DNA of 64,000 nucleotides from Chryseobacterium sp. Leaf394 (lineage in GTDB: Bacteria > Bacteroidota > Bacteroidia > Flavobacteriales > Weeksellaceae): the NCBI RefSeq assembly GCF_001424105.1, contig NZ_LMQH01000011.1:618914-682913 (forward strand). Direction: 5' to 3'. The translations under genes and the position numbers were made by a program. The notes under the pieces are model-generated. The model saw only the letters and a list, made by a program, of their open reading frames with translations. It did not search any database and was not told where the DNA came from. Positions 10,090 to 18,353 of this stretch are shown here, one piece after another; within the stretch, counting starts at the first letter, position 1, and each line of letters begins with the position of its first letter.

Positions 10090-10472
10090 AGTAATTTGGT
10101 TTTAAAAATATCTGATAAAAATAGTATTTTTTTTAATATTTCAGTAATAGAGGATTTAATTTTGTGCAAGTATATTTAAATTAAACTTTCGTTCTGTGTT
10201 GGATTTTCTAAAGTTCAAATATTCGAATTCAGTATTTTCTTACCAAAAAAACATTTACGGAAATATGATTTCTGATCTTTAGTATCAATATTTGTAATTA
10301 ATATGTTTTTTGATCGTTTTTTGAGATTTAATTTAATCTACAACGGTTGGGTATTTGTGCAGGCGGGATAGAATACGAAAACCCTCTACTTGCTAAAAAC
10401 TTAATTAATTGCGAAAGTCTTCGATGAAAACCTTCATACTCGCTTGTATAAATACCTTATTAGCAGAAGTTA
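10090..10472. other. intergenic region without recognised gene
   Basis: AT-rich sequence between the PIN-domain gene and the T9SS gene. I see no ORF, tRNA or strong hairpin. The promoter of the T9SS gene should lie in its left part. The right end carries one copy of a 14-nt inverted repeat (see the entry at 10460). Confidence 0.6.
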
Positions 10473-11604
10473 TTATTTCAAAATTTCACTACGATTAATA
10501 ACATAGCCTTCAATTTCTTCTATTTCAATGTTAAATGTATATGAAACGTGAAAATCTATTCGAAGAAAATCGTAAAATTTTGTATTGCCCGAAACTTCTT
10601 CATTGTTATAAAATTTACTGTTTAAGATTTTATAATTCTCATCATAGATAGATGAAGGCATATAGTATTCAACTTCGCAAATCCTTAAATTAAAATTTAA
10701 CTCTAGAAATATTAAATTGGGGTTGTCTAAAATTTTATAATTTAGATAGGATAAATCTTCAATACCTTCTTCAACGTGAAAATTTATCAAATTTACAGAT
10801 GCTAATAATTTCTTAAGCTCAGGATTTCTTCCCGTTATTTCTATTTTCTCTAAATCCGAAAGACTATTGATATAGTGTTCTGTTTCAATTTCAATAAGGC
10901 GTTCATAAGGTTCAATAAGATCCTCACCAATTGTTGCAATATTTATTGCGTGTTTTGATTTATCAATTGTAGATTTTACGAATGAATATAAATCTTTAAA
11001 AACTGAAAATTTATTCTCAATATTATATTCTTTTAAATCTTGTAATAGTTCTTCTTTTAAACCATCTTTTTTGCTATTATAAAAATCAGAAGAATTATTA
11101 TTAATAAAAATTATTTCCTCATTACTATTATTAGTTCTAATATATTCTAAAAATGATAACCAAATTAGAGTATCCCTAAATCCTTTGTCTTGTTCTTGAA
11201 AGGGTTTAACTCGCTTGATTGCTCTTTCAACTAAGATAGAATTTGCAATTTTATCATAGTTATAAAAAATTACATTTTCGCATTTCGCTGTAATAATTTC
11301 TTTGAAACTATATACTTTACCATTCAGATCTGGAATTGTAATGTGAAATTTTTTATCAAATAATTTCTGATATTTTTCCGTATGTGCAATTAATGAACTG
11401 TAAGTTTCGGCAGATATCTGATTCCATTTATTATTAATCTCATTGTTAACAATTTCAGAAATGAGAAGTTTTGATCCTGTATTTGAAACAAAATTAAAAA
11501 GCAATTTGAAGTTAGCATTTGTGACGTGCCAATTATTGAAAAAAATATTTGTGTCTAGGAAGATGATCATATCAATTTAACTGCTTTTTTATAATTTCTG
11601 CTAA
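10460..11604. repeat. 14-nt inverted repeats bracketing the PIN gene
   Basis: TTAGCAGAAGTTAT at 10460-10473 is matched in inverted orientation by ATAATTTCTGCTAA at 11591-11604, with 13 of 14 positions identical. The copies touch the stop codon of the PIN-domain gene and lie 20 nt before its start, so they enclose almost exactly one gene. They could be cassette or insertion ends. The arms are short enough that chance cannot be excluded. Confidence 0.4.
10473..11570 (-). CDS. PIN-domain (DUF4935-like) putative ribonuclease
   Basis: The 365-aa protein starts MIIFLDTNIFF, a PIN-domain first strand with Asp6. Other probable metal-binding acids are Glu39 (LLISEIVNNE), Asp133 (KGFRDTLIW) and Asp162 (INNNSSDF), so the nuclease site looks complete in the first 170 residues. 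The C-terminal ~190 residues (polar helices, then strands) are not recognised. PIN-DUF4935 proteins are predicted RNases sometimes found in defence or toxin contexts. No antitoxin gene is adjacent. The gene is AT-rich, bracketed by a short inverted repeat and beside an IS remnant, so recent acquisition is plausible. Confidence 0.8.
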   Translation of the reverse strand: MIIFLDTNIFFNNWHVTNANFKLLFNFVSNTGSKLLISEIVNNEINNKWNQISAETYSSLIAHTEKYQKLFDKKFHITIPDLNGKVYSFKEIITAKCENVIFYNYDKIANSILVERAIKRVKPFQEQDKGFRDTLIWLSFLEYIRTNNSNEEIIFINNNSSDFYNSKKDGLKEELLQDLKEYNIENKFSVFKDLYSFVKSTIDKSKHAINIATIGEDLIEPYERLIEIETEHYINSLSDLEKIEITGRNPELKKLLASVNLINFHVEEGIEDLSYLNYKILDNPNLIFLELNFNLRICEVEYYMPSSIYDENYKILNSKFYNNEEVSGNTKFYDFLRIDFHVSYTFNIEIEEIEGYVINRSEILK

Positions 11605-11692
11605 CGTCAGTCTGTGAAAAAACCCCTGTTAATTACTTTCAAAAGTAGCAAAAACATTTCAATTGTGGGAGATTAAATTCGTATCTTTAGTG

Positions 11693-11797
11693 ATGCATCA
11701 TATCACAGGAATTGCCCGTAATCAAATGGTTTTTACGTGTTTGGAACAGAATATTACGAAAGATAATCCGGTTCGTTTTATATATGGTTTTCCATGA
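11693..11797 (+). pseudogene. remnant of IS1182-like transposase N-terminus
   Basis: A 34-codon reading frame gives MHHITGIARNQMVF, then TCLEQNITKDNPVRFIYGF, before a TGA. The pattern GI-R-Q, SLE, DNPVRFID is the conserved start of IS1182-family transposases. Nothing downstream continues the protein in any frame, so only the 5' end survives. It marks an old insertion beside the PIN gene. No terminal inverted repeats were identified. Confidence 0.55.
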
Positions 11798-11946
11798 ATT
11801 GAGGCATTTTACTCCAGAATCAAAATGATAATCGCCCCATTGCTAAATTTAGATTGACGTTCTACACAATTGCTTTAGTAAAACAGCGGCGGTAGTCGAA
11901 GTTAGCAAAGCTAGAATTATATAATAGAATTATATAGTTCTCTTTA

Positions 11947-12735
11947 TTAAAAGTTTTTAACAAAGCCAATCCCTACGTTTTTATTCTGATAAAAAGGCAT
12001 AATCATAGTCGCTGACTTTTGATTTTCCCCTCCTATCAAATGATTGATTTTAGGATATAACCAATAGGCTAATTCTGTCGAAAGGATACCGAAACCTGCT
12101 CCCCCGACAACATCGCCGAACCAATGTTTGTCATTCAGCATTCTGTAGACCCCTGTGAAAACAGCTAAAGAATATCCTGAAATTCCCAATAAGAAATTGG
12201 TGTCCTTGTATTCCCTGAACATAAATTGGGCAGAAGCAAATGCGATCGCAGTATGCCCTGAAGGAAACGAGAGATTGTTGGACTGATCCGGCCTCTCTTC
12301 TTTCACAATATGTTTTAAAGGCACTACAATAGCTGATGTTATCAACATAGAAGTTCCGTAAATAATACTTCTATCTCTAAAATTATGCTTTCCTTGCACT
12401 CCGAAAGCATTTAAACCGTACACCAAAGCAGCAGGGGCAAACTGGGTATAATTATCCAGTCTGATATGATCCGGTTTGTGTTCGTTGATCTCATCTCTGG
12501 TAGAGAAATTCAGCTGTTTAAGACCATTCTCACTTAAACTCCCAACACCATAACCGATCAATGCAGTGGGAATGATCAGTTTTTTATATTTTAAAGTATT
12601 CTTTTCGGTATTTAAAACTACTGTACTGTCTATTTTTATTTCCTGAACCTTGATCGTATCATTATTTTGAGCTTTTCCGAAGACCGATACTAATATGAAA
12701 AGGCAGCCTGCAGTTTTCTGAAGATAATTGGACAT
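11947..12735 (-). CDS. PAP2-family membrane phosphatase
   Basis: The 262-aa product has an N-terminal signal or anchor ending in VFGKAQ. All three PAP2 signature segments are present: KHIVKEERP, the FPSGHTA block, and YRMLNDKHWFGDV with the catalytic His/Asp. It should remove phosphate from a lipid such as phosphatidic acid, undecaprenyl diphosphate or lipid A on the periplasmic side. It is the last gene of a minus-strand unit (receptor, HD hydrolase, PAP2) with gaps of 14-16 nt. It is one of three PAP2 proteins within 6.5 kb. Confidence 0.9.
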   Translation of the reverse strand: MSNYLQKTAGCLFILVSVFGKAQNNDTIKVQEIKIDSTVVLNTEKNTLKYKKLIIPTALIGYGVGSLSENGLKQLNFSTRDEINEHKPDHIRLDNYTQFAPAALVYGLNAFGVQGKHNFRDRSIIYGTSMLITSAIVVPLKHIVKEERPDQSNNLSFPSGHTAIAFASAQFMFREYKDTNFLLGISGYSLAVFTGVYRMLNDKHWFGDVVGGAGFGILSTELAYWLYPKINHLIGGENQKSATMIMPFYQNKNVGIGFVKNF

Positions 12736-12750
12736 TTCTTTTTTTGTGTA

Positions 12751-13347
12751 TTAAAATTCGTTAGGATAATTACTGAATCGGACATTCACCTCTTTAAATT
12801 TCGAAAGGATATTTTGTCCGTATAGTGTAAAATATTGATGATTTGAAAAGAAATCATTGTTCTTCCTCTTCCATTCTTCATCGGTAAAAATGAGCCCAAG
12901 GTATTTTTCGAACTCCAGTCTTAAAGCTTTTTCATATTGATAATAGTTGGTTTTTGTTAAATGGAACATATCAGCATCACACATCACCTGATCCGTTAAG
13001 AATGTCGGATGCTGGGGATATTTTGTGGAATCAATGCATTGCAAAACTTGATTGACAAAACTATTTTCACAACCGAAGTTTTCTAAAAATGTTTTAGCAA
13101 TTCTCTTGCTTTCCTCCTCATGACCTTTGTAACAGGAAGCATACCCGCAATCGTGAAACCAAGCTGCAACTTGTACAATACGCATCTCATAGTCAGAAAG
13201 ATGGGTTTGTAAACCAATCTCCCGCACTGCATCAACAACATCGTATGTATGTTCTATATTGTGAAATGTAAGCTGGTCCGAAAGATTTTCCGACAAAAAT
13301 AATTTCACATAATTGCTTACAGCTTCTACTAAATTATTCATATCCAT
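12751..13347 (-). CDS. HD-domain phosphohydrolase
   Basis: The 198-aa protein has the HD metal site: His33 (HNIEHTYDVV), His65-Asp66 (AAWFHDCGY), His76 (KGHEEES), and Asp124 or Asp126 (VMCDADMFH). It is a cytoplasmic hydrolase acting on a nucleotide or another phosphoester. The substrate is not deducible. It is placed between a receptor gene (14 nt upstream) and a PAP2 gene (15 nt downstream), so it is co-transcribed with envelope functions. The second Met (residue 3) is an alternative start. Confidence 0.87.
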   Translation of the reverse strand: MDMNNLVEAVSNYVKLFLSENLSDQLTFHNIEHTYDVVDAVREIGLQTHLSDYEMRIVQVAAWFHDCGYASCYKGHEEESKRIAKTFLENFGCENSFVNQVLQCIDSTKYPQHPTFLTDQVMCDADMFHLTKTNYYQYEKALRLEFEKYLGLIFTDEEWKRKNNDFFSNHQYFTLYGQNILSKFKEVNVRFSNYPNEF

Positions 13348-13361
13348 TCTTAAGTTCTCAA

Positions 13362-15788
13362 TTAAAATTTGTAACTATAGCCTAGTCTCAACACTTGCGT
13401 TTCGTAATAATCATCGCTTGAGTAAGCAAATCCATTTCCCTGGATATTTTTCTTAATGGCCATTGTATTCAGCAGATCGCCGGCATTAAGGAATATTTCT
13501 CCTTTTCCGTTTTGGATTGATTTTTTAATGCCCAGGTCAATTGAAAATCTCGACCCGATCTTTCCCTGCGGAATAATATCCGGAGCCAGATAAACGGCGG
13601 TTAACTGGGCATCAAAACTTTTGGAAATCTTAAAAACATTGTTCAATTTCACATTTCCGGAAAGGGCTGTTTCCTGATGCGCAGAAAATATATTGAGTTT
13701 CGGATAAAGGTTCTCTACCGAAAATGCATCGATATGATTTCTGTAAATATTTCCATTGATATTAAAAGAATAGACCTTTGAAACCTTCTGATTCAGGATT
13801 GTTTCCAGCCCTGAATTATAACTTTTTCCGGCATTTTGAAATACAGCAAAAATCAATGTGCTTCCAGGAACAATACTGGAGATTCTTGTGATCGTTCCGT
13901 TGGCAAAACGGTGATATAATGCTGAATATAAATAACCACTATCCCAGTTATACTTATGTCCCATCTCGACGGAATTGGTAAATTGCGGTCTTAGCTGTGG
14001 ATTTCCTACCTTTATAATTTCAGCGTCATCGTATTTTGGAAATATTCGGATATCAACTTCGTTCGGCCGGTCTACTTTCCTATTATAAAATATTGATATC
14101 TTGTTATGGTCGTTTAATTTGTAAGCCAATCTCAGGTTTGGAAAAGGCTGCGTATAATGATAGCTGTCACTTTTATAAGTCTGATGATCGGGGTTGACAT
14201 CATACTGAATTTTTACATATTCCAGTCTTACTCCCAATTCGGCTTCCCATTTTTCATTTTCAAAAATGTAATTCCCGTAAAGTGCAGGAATCAGTTCTTT
14301 ATAAGTCGCCCCACCTCCCGCGTTGACATCTAATACCGAATTTACACCCGGAATAAAATTCATATCCGTAGGAATGCTTCTGTTTCTCAGCTTGATCCCT
14401 GTTTCAAATCGTCCGTATTTCAGAGGTTTTACATAATCAATATTAAGATCATAAACCTGCTCATCTGACAATAATTTAAAAGCATCCGTCCCGGTCGAAG
14501 ACGGCAAATAATTATCATAGAAATATTTTTCGTCTTCTCTGTGGAAAGTATAATTGAATCCAACATTCAATAAATGCCCGGCATCTTTGAATTTATGCTG
14601 ATAAGAAGCCGTTCCCATAACTGTGGTTTTCAGCTCATCCTCCAGAAACTGCCAAAGACGAAGACGCTGAGAAAAATCTGCGTTAAAAAATGGCTGATCC
14701 CCGCGGTCAATAATCTTTTCGCTTCCATACAATCCTGAAATGGTCAATGTATTTTGAGCATCGATACTCCAGTCGATTCCTGCTTTTGTGGTGAGATAAT
14801 TTGTATTTCTGTTTCTTTTTAATTGTGAATTAATGATCGTCCCGTTGTCGTATGTTCGGGTTACAAATTCATTTTTATTCAATGTCTCCGTATATAAATT
14901 ATCTGCCTGAAGGAAAATATTGACCTTATCCCTTCTGTAATTTAGCGAAACCGAAGGATTGATTTTTGGCGTGATCGTATATTGAGGTCTGATCGTGGGA
15001 AGATTTTCTTTTCTCACCCAATATGAGCCTGTTCCATATGTGAAACCAACTTTGCCGTTCCAGCCGTCCTGCTTGTTTTTCTTCATAATAATATTGATGA
15101 TTCCAGCATTTCCGTTGGCATCATATTTCGAAGACGGATTGTTAATGATTTTGATCTTATCAATTGCAGAAGCCGGGATATTATCCAATCCGCTTTGGCT
15201 TCCAAAACCTGTCAGAGCGGTTTGTTTATCGTCAATCAGAACTGTTACTTTATCATTTCCACGAAGCTGTACTTTGCCGTCCTGAACGGTTACGCCTGGA
15301 AGATTTTGCATACTTTGCAAAACAGAACCTCCATTTTGGCTGATATTATCTGCGACAGAATAGGTCTTTTTATCAAGCTGATCGCTGATTTCGTTTTTTT
15401 TAGAACCTGTCATAACAACTTCTTCGATTTTTGTTTCTTTATCAGCTTCTTGTTCAAGTTCTATTGGAGGAATCTCTAAAAATTCTGATAAACTTCCTAC
15501 AAAAAATGTCTGCCTATGTTTCCGAAATCCCGAAAGCGAAAATTCCAATTGATAATTTCCAGGATTGATTCCTGTTAACGAAAATCTGCCTCCTTCATTG
15601 GTAATTGTTCCTGCTACAAATGCAGTATCTTTTTCTGTTCTTGCCAAGACATTCACATAAGACAAAGCCATTTTGTTCGTTTTATTTTTGATTAATCCGG
15701 AAATTGTAATTCCTGCAACCTGTGCATAAGCAACAGATGAGTATAATACCGTTATCAAAAAAAGCAATAATCTGATTCTAAACATCAT
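13362..15788 (-). CDS. outer-membrane beta-barrel (TonB-receptor-like) protein
   Basis: The 808-aa protein has a signal peptide ending VAYAQ, a carboxypeptidase-regulatory-like domain (about residues 27-110, with GRFSLTGINPGNYQLEFS), a plug (about 140-235: LQSMQNLPGVTV, VQLRGNDKVTVLIDD, ASAIDKIKIINNPSSKYDANG) and a long barrel ending in an aromatic YSYKF. This is the 'outer membrane beta-barrel family', related to TonB receptors but without a SusD partner. It heads a three-gene unit with HD and PAP2 genes and has the shared regulatory box 30 nt upstream. The ligand is unknown. Confidence 0.9.
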   Translation of the reverse strand: MMFRIRLLLFLITVLYSSVAYAQVAGITISGLIKNKTNKMALSYVNVLARTEKDTAFVAGTITNEGGRFSLTGINPGNYQLEFSLSGFRKHRQTFFVGSLSEFLEIPPIELEQEADKETKIEEVVMTGSKKNEISDQLDKKTYSVADNISQNGGSVLQSMQNLPGVTVQDGKVQLRGNDKVTVLIDDKQTALTGFGSQSGLDNIPASAIDKIKIINNPSSKYDANGNAGIINIIMKKNKQDGWNGKVGFTYGTGSYWVRKENLPTIRPQYTITPKINPSVSLNYRRDKVNIFLQADNLYTETLNKNEFVTRTYDNGTIINSQLKRNRNTNYLTTKAGIDWSIDAQNTLTISGLYGSEKIIDRGDQPFFNADFSQRLRLWQFLEDELKTTVMGTASYQHKFKDAGHLLNVGFNYTFHREDEKYFYDNYLPSSTGTDAFKLLSDEQVYDLNIDYVKPLKYGRFETGIKLRNRSIPTDMNFIPGVNSVLDVNAGGGATYKELIPALYGNYIFENEKWEAELGVRLEYVKIQYDVNPDHQTYKSDSYHYTQPFPNLRLAYKLNDHNKISIFYNRKVDRPNEVDIRIFPKYDDAEIIKVGNPQLRPQFTNSVEMGHKYNWDSGYLYSALYHRFANGTITRISSIVPGSTLIFAVFQNAGKSYNSGLETILNQKVSKVYSFNINGNIYRNHIDAFSVENLYPKLNIFSAHQETALSGNVKLNNVFKISKSFDAQLTAVYLAPDIIPQGKIGSRFSIDLGIKKSIQNGKGEIFLNAGDLLNTMAIKKNIQGNGFAYSSDDYYETQVLRLGYSYKF

Positions 15789-15817
15789 ATTTATTTTGAG
15801 ACAATATTCTAAAATGA

Positions 15818-15835
15818 TTTTGTAGAAATTTTGAA
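15818..15835 (-). promoter_or_regulatory. putative response-regulator box before the receptor-HD-PAP2 unit
   Basis: TTTTGTAGAAATTTTGAA on the plus strand; read toward the gene it is TTCAAAA-N4-TACAAAA. It differs at one of 18 positions from the boxes before the response-regulator gene and the diacylglycerol-kinase-type gene. It lies 30 nt before the start at 15788. An 11-nt spaced direct repeat is the usual binding geometry of OmpR/PhoB regulators. Confidence 0.6.
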
Positions 15836-16873
15836 TTACTCCATATCCAACTTGATAAGTTGTTTATTTTTATAACAATAAAATTCATAGCTGGGCTGTT
15901 TCTTGAAAACAAAAACCTTTTCTAATTGAATCGTATCATATTCCTTAAGAAGCAAATTATACTTTCTAAGAAGATGAGGGGGCAATTCATCTGAATGAAC
16001 GGGTCTCTCTATTTCCAGACCGTCATTATAACTGTACTCCAGTACAAGGTCCGTATTTCTCCATGAAATGATGGATTCTTTTTTAACATTATTCTGAACA
16101 GTGGCAAAAGCAATTTTATCCTGCTTGATAATTTTATCAGAAGTTCCTATCAATAAGGTAATTCCAGAAACAACCATCGCTCCATACCCTATTTTTCTAA
16201 AAATATGTTCACTTAGGTAAGGAAGAATATATTTAACGGTATAGGATGAAATTATCGTCGCAACCGCGATCGCCAAACCTAACCATAAAGCTGTCTGGGA
16301 ATATAATCCCAATACGATGTAGATAATCAGTTTTATAAGATGGAGGAAGACCTCATTGGCAGCTCTTGTTGCGACTATCTCTTCTTTCTTTAGTCCGAAT
16401 TTTAAATAAAAACGGTTGAATAAAAGACCGATTGCACCGGTAATCCCTGAGACAAAACCTGCAAGAAAACCAACTATAGCCAAAACAAATTTGTGATATG
16501 GCTTTTCTTCTAATTCTTCTGTCTCTTTAGATTTAAAAACCTGAGGCAAATTGGCCACAAGAAATAAGGCAACGATCAACTGTAAATAATTGGGATTAAT
16601 ATACTTAATAAGATAAGCACCCAATAAGACCCCAAGAATTGAAAATGGAACAAACCAAATGAAAATTTTCCAGTTGATATGTTTTTTAAAGACAGCGATC
16701 CTTGAAACAGAACTTGTAAAAGTACCGATAGTCAGTGAAAAAGGAACTACTGAACTAGGCAGTAACAAGTTGAGGATTGGGATGAGGATAAGGCTCGCTC
16801 CCCCACCACAAATGGAGCTGAGCCAAAAAGCTAAAATAGTTCCTGAGAACAAAAGCAAAATTTTTAAAACCAT
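15836..16873 (-). CDS. TSUP-family (TauE/SafE-type) membrane permease
   Basis: The 345-aa protein has about eight hydrophobic helices in residues 1-255. The conserved TSUP glycine-rich start is SSICGGGASLILIPIL, with its repeat counterpart GFVSGITGAIGLLFNRFYL. Family members export or import sulfite, sulfoacetate or other small organic anions. The C-terminal ~85 soluble residues (KIIKQDKIAFATVQ onward) are an uncommon addition. It is monocistronic, with its own copy of the regulatory box 57 nt upstream. Its stop overlaps the box of the next unit. Confidence 0.87.
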   Translation of the reverse strand: MVLKILLLFSGTILAFWLSSICGGGASLILIPILNLLLPSSVVPFSLTIGTFTSSVSRIAVFKKHINWKIFIWFVPFSILGVLLGAYLIKYINPNYLQLIVALFLVANLPQVFKSKETEELEEKPYHKFVLAIVGFLAGFVSGITGAIGLLFNRFYLKFGLKKEEIVATRAANEVFLHLIKLIIYIVLGLYSQTALWLGLAIAVATIISSYTVKYILPYLSEHIFRKIGYGAMVVSGITLLIGTSDKIIKQDKIAFATVQNNVKKESIISWRNTDLVLEYSYNDGLEIERPVHSDELPPHLLRKYNLLLKEYDTIQLEKVFVFKKQPSYEFYCYKNKQLIKLDME

Positions 16874-16929
16874 ATTCTCAATAAAAGATTACACATTGTC
16901 ATATTTTACAATACAAAGGTGAATCTCGA

Positions 16930-16947
16930 TTTGGAAGATATTTTGAA
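16930..16947 (-). promoter_or_regulatory. putative response-regulator box before the TSUP gene
   Basis: TTTGGAAGATATTTTGAA matches the consensus TTTTGAAGAAATTTTGAA at 16 of 18 positions. It lies in the 82-bp gap between the TSUP start (16873) and the end of the upstream PAP2 gene (16956). Confidence 0.5.
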
Positions 16948-16955
16948 TTTTTGTT

Positions 16956-17621
16956 TCAGATTTCAGAAACATTTTTTTCTTTTTCAATATAAAAATAACC
17001 CATAATCAAAACGATGAATACCCCCAAAACAAATGCACCTAAAACATCAGTAAACCAATGGGCACCAAGATAAACCCGAGAGACCGACCCAAAGAAAATA
17101 ACTGAAAGGCAAGTGGCAATAAGAAATAATTTTATCTTGTTTTTAATGGCTTTAGAACGAAGAATAATCAATATCAAAGCTCCACAAAATACGGTGTAAA
17201 ACAAAACGTGACCACTGGGAAAACTTTGGAATTTCGTTTCTTCCAAAAGCACGACCAGATCTTTGGAAGGCCGAGGACGGTTCACAAGCATTTTCAGTCC
17301 TAATCCCAGAATGCTGGATAAAAGCGTTGATAAGATCAATACAGCTTCTCTTTTAAATTTGAAGATGAATAACGAAAATGAACTTAAGATCACAATGGCA
17401 CCTGCCGTTAAAGGCTGGCCAAACCAGCTGATCCAGATCATTATCTTATTGAGAAGCGGGGTCTGTTTCTCTTGTATTTCTTCAGATATATGAATGTCCA
17501 GAAATTCGGGCGGTGCTACAAAAACAAAGACCGCCAGCACTATAAATATGACCAGAAGTGTTATTAATGTAGACTTAAATAAAAGTCTCTCATTGTTTTT
17601 TAGAAAAATGGTCAATCTCAT
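16956..17621 (-). CDS. PAP2-family membrane phosphatase
   Basis: The 221-aa multi-pass protein has the PAP2 motifs KMLVNRPRP, FQSFPSGHV and SRVYLGAHWFTDVLGA. A first helix (TLLVIFIVLAVFVFV) is followed by a periplasmic loop and further helices. The likely role is dephosphorylation of a lipid pyrophosphate or phosphatidate in the inner membrane. It is separated from the next PAP2 gene upstream by 122 bp that hold a degenerate copy of the regulatory box, so it is probably its own unit. Confidence 0.9.
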   Translation of the reverse strand: MRLTIFLKNNERLLFKSTLITLLVIFIVLAVFVFVAPPEFLDIHISEEIQEKQTPLLNKIMIWISWFGQPLTAGAIVILSSFSLFIFKFKREAVLILSTLLSSILGLGLKMLVNRPRPSKDLVVLLEETKFQSFPSGHVLFYTVFCGALILIILRSKAIKNKIKLFLIATCLSVIFFGSVSRVYLGAHWFTDVLGAFVLGVFIVLIMGYFYIEKEKNVSEI

Positions 17622-17657
17622 TACAAAGGAATTTATAAGTACAAAACAACAGTATGA

Positions 17658-17675
17658 ATCTGAATTAATTTTGAA
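17658..17675 (-). promoter_or_regulatory. degenerate response-regulator box before a PAP2 gene
   Basis: ATCTGAATTAATTTTGAA keeps both half-sites (TGAA and TTTTGAA) at the same 11-nt spacing. It matches the consensus at 13 of 18 positions, 37 nt before the start at 17621. It is weaker than the other four. Confidence 0.35.
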
Positions 17676-17743
17676 TTTAAAACCCCTGGAAAACTATGTG
17701 AATAATAATTCTAAATTAAAAGTTGGTTATGATCAGATTAAAA

Positions 17744-18340
17744 TCAATCCTCCTGGTTAATATTAAGATCTTTATTCTTAAAAAATATTTTGAATAAAAT
17801 CCAGATAAGGCTTCCGGACACAATACCAACAATCGCCCCGCCAATAACATCAAAGGGGTAATGCACGCCATTGTATACCCTGCTGTAGGAAACGAATAAA
17901 GCCCATAAAAGCAAAATTATTTTCAGCCAATTGTATCTCGAAGGCAATAAAAAGAAAAGAAATGTGATGAGCCCAAATGCGTTGGCACTGTGAGACGACA
18001 CAAAACCGAAATTTCCTCCCGCCCCTGCCTTGCTTAAGTGGATTAAATGAATCAATGATGGATCGTGTGAAGGGCGCAACCGTTTCGCAAGATTCTTAAT
18101 CAACCCTGAAGCGGTCTGATCACACAATGTTATTGTAACAGCAATTGCAACAACAATATAAATGCTGAATTTTTTATAAATCCTGATTAAAAAAAATAAT
18201 AAAATTGCATAGAATGGAATCCAGAATAGTTTATCGCTCGCCCAGTACATTAGGGTGTCAAAAAAAACATTGTGATTTCCGTTGATCATCAGAAATACTT
18301 TCGTGTCAAACTGTTTTAAACTCTCGATCAATAATCCCAT
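17744..18340 (-). CDS. PAP2-family membrane phosphatase
   Basis: The 198-aa multi-pass protein has NLAKRLRPSHDP, a GFVSSHSANAF block (Ser in place of the usual Pro-Ser-Gly but with the catalytic His), and YSRVYNGVHYPFDVIGG. The start MGLLIESLKQFDTKVF resembles undecaprenyl-pyrophosphate or lipid A phosphatases with a short cytoplasmic N-terminus. It lies 13 nt after the LtaS-like gene and is probably the last gene of the kinase, LtaS-like, PAP2 unit. Combining a lipid kinase and a lipid phosphatase in one transcript points to recycling of lipid head-group donors. Confidence 0.88.
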   Translation of the reverse strand: MGLLIESLKQFDTKVFLMINGNHNVFFDTLMYWASDKLFWIPFYAILLFFLIRIYKKFSIYIVVAIAVTITLCDQTASGLIKNLAKRLRPSHDPSLIHLIHLSKAGAGGNFGFVSSHSANAFGLITFLFFLLPSRYNWLKIILLLWALFVSYSRVYNGVHYPFDVIGGAIVGIVSGSLIWILFKIFFKNKDLNINQED

Positions 18341-18353
18341 AATTATTAAAATT

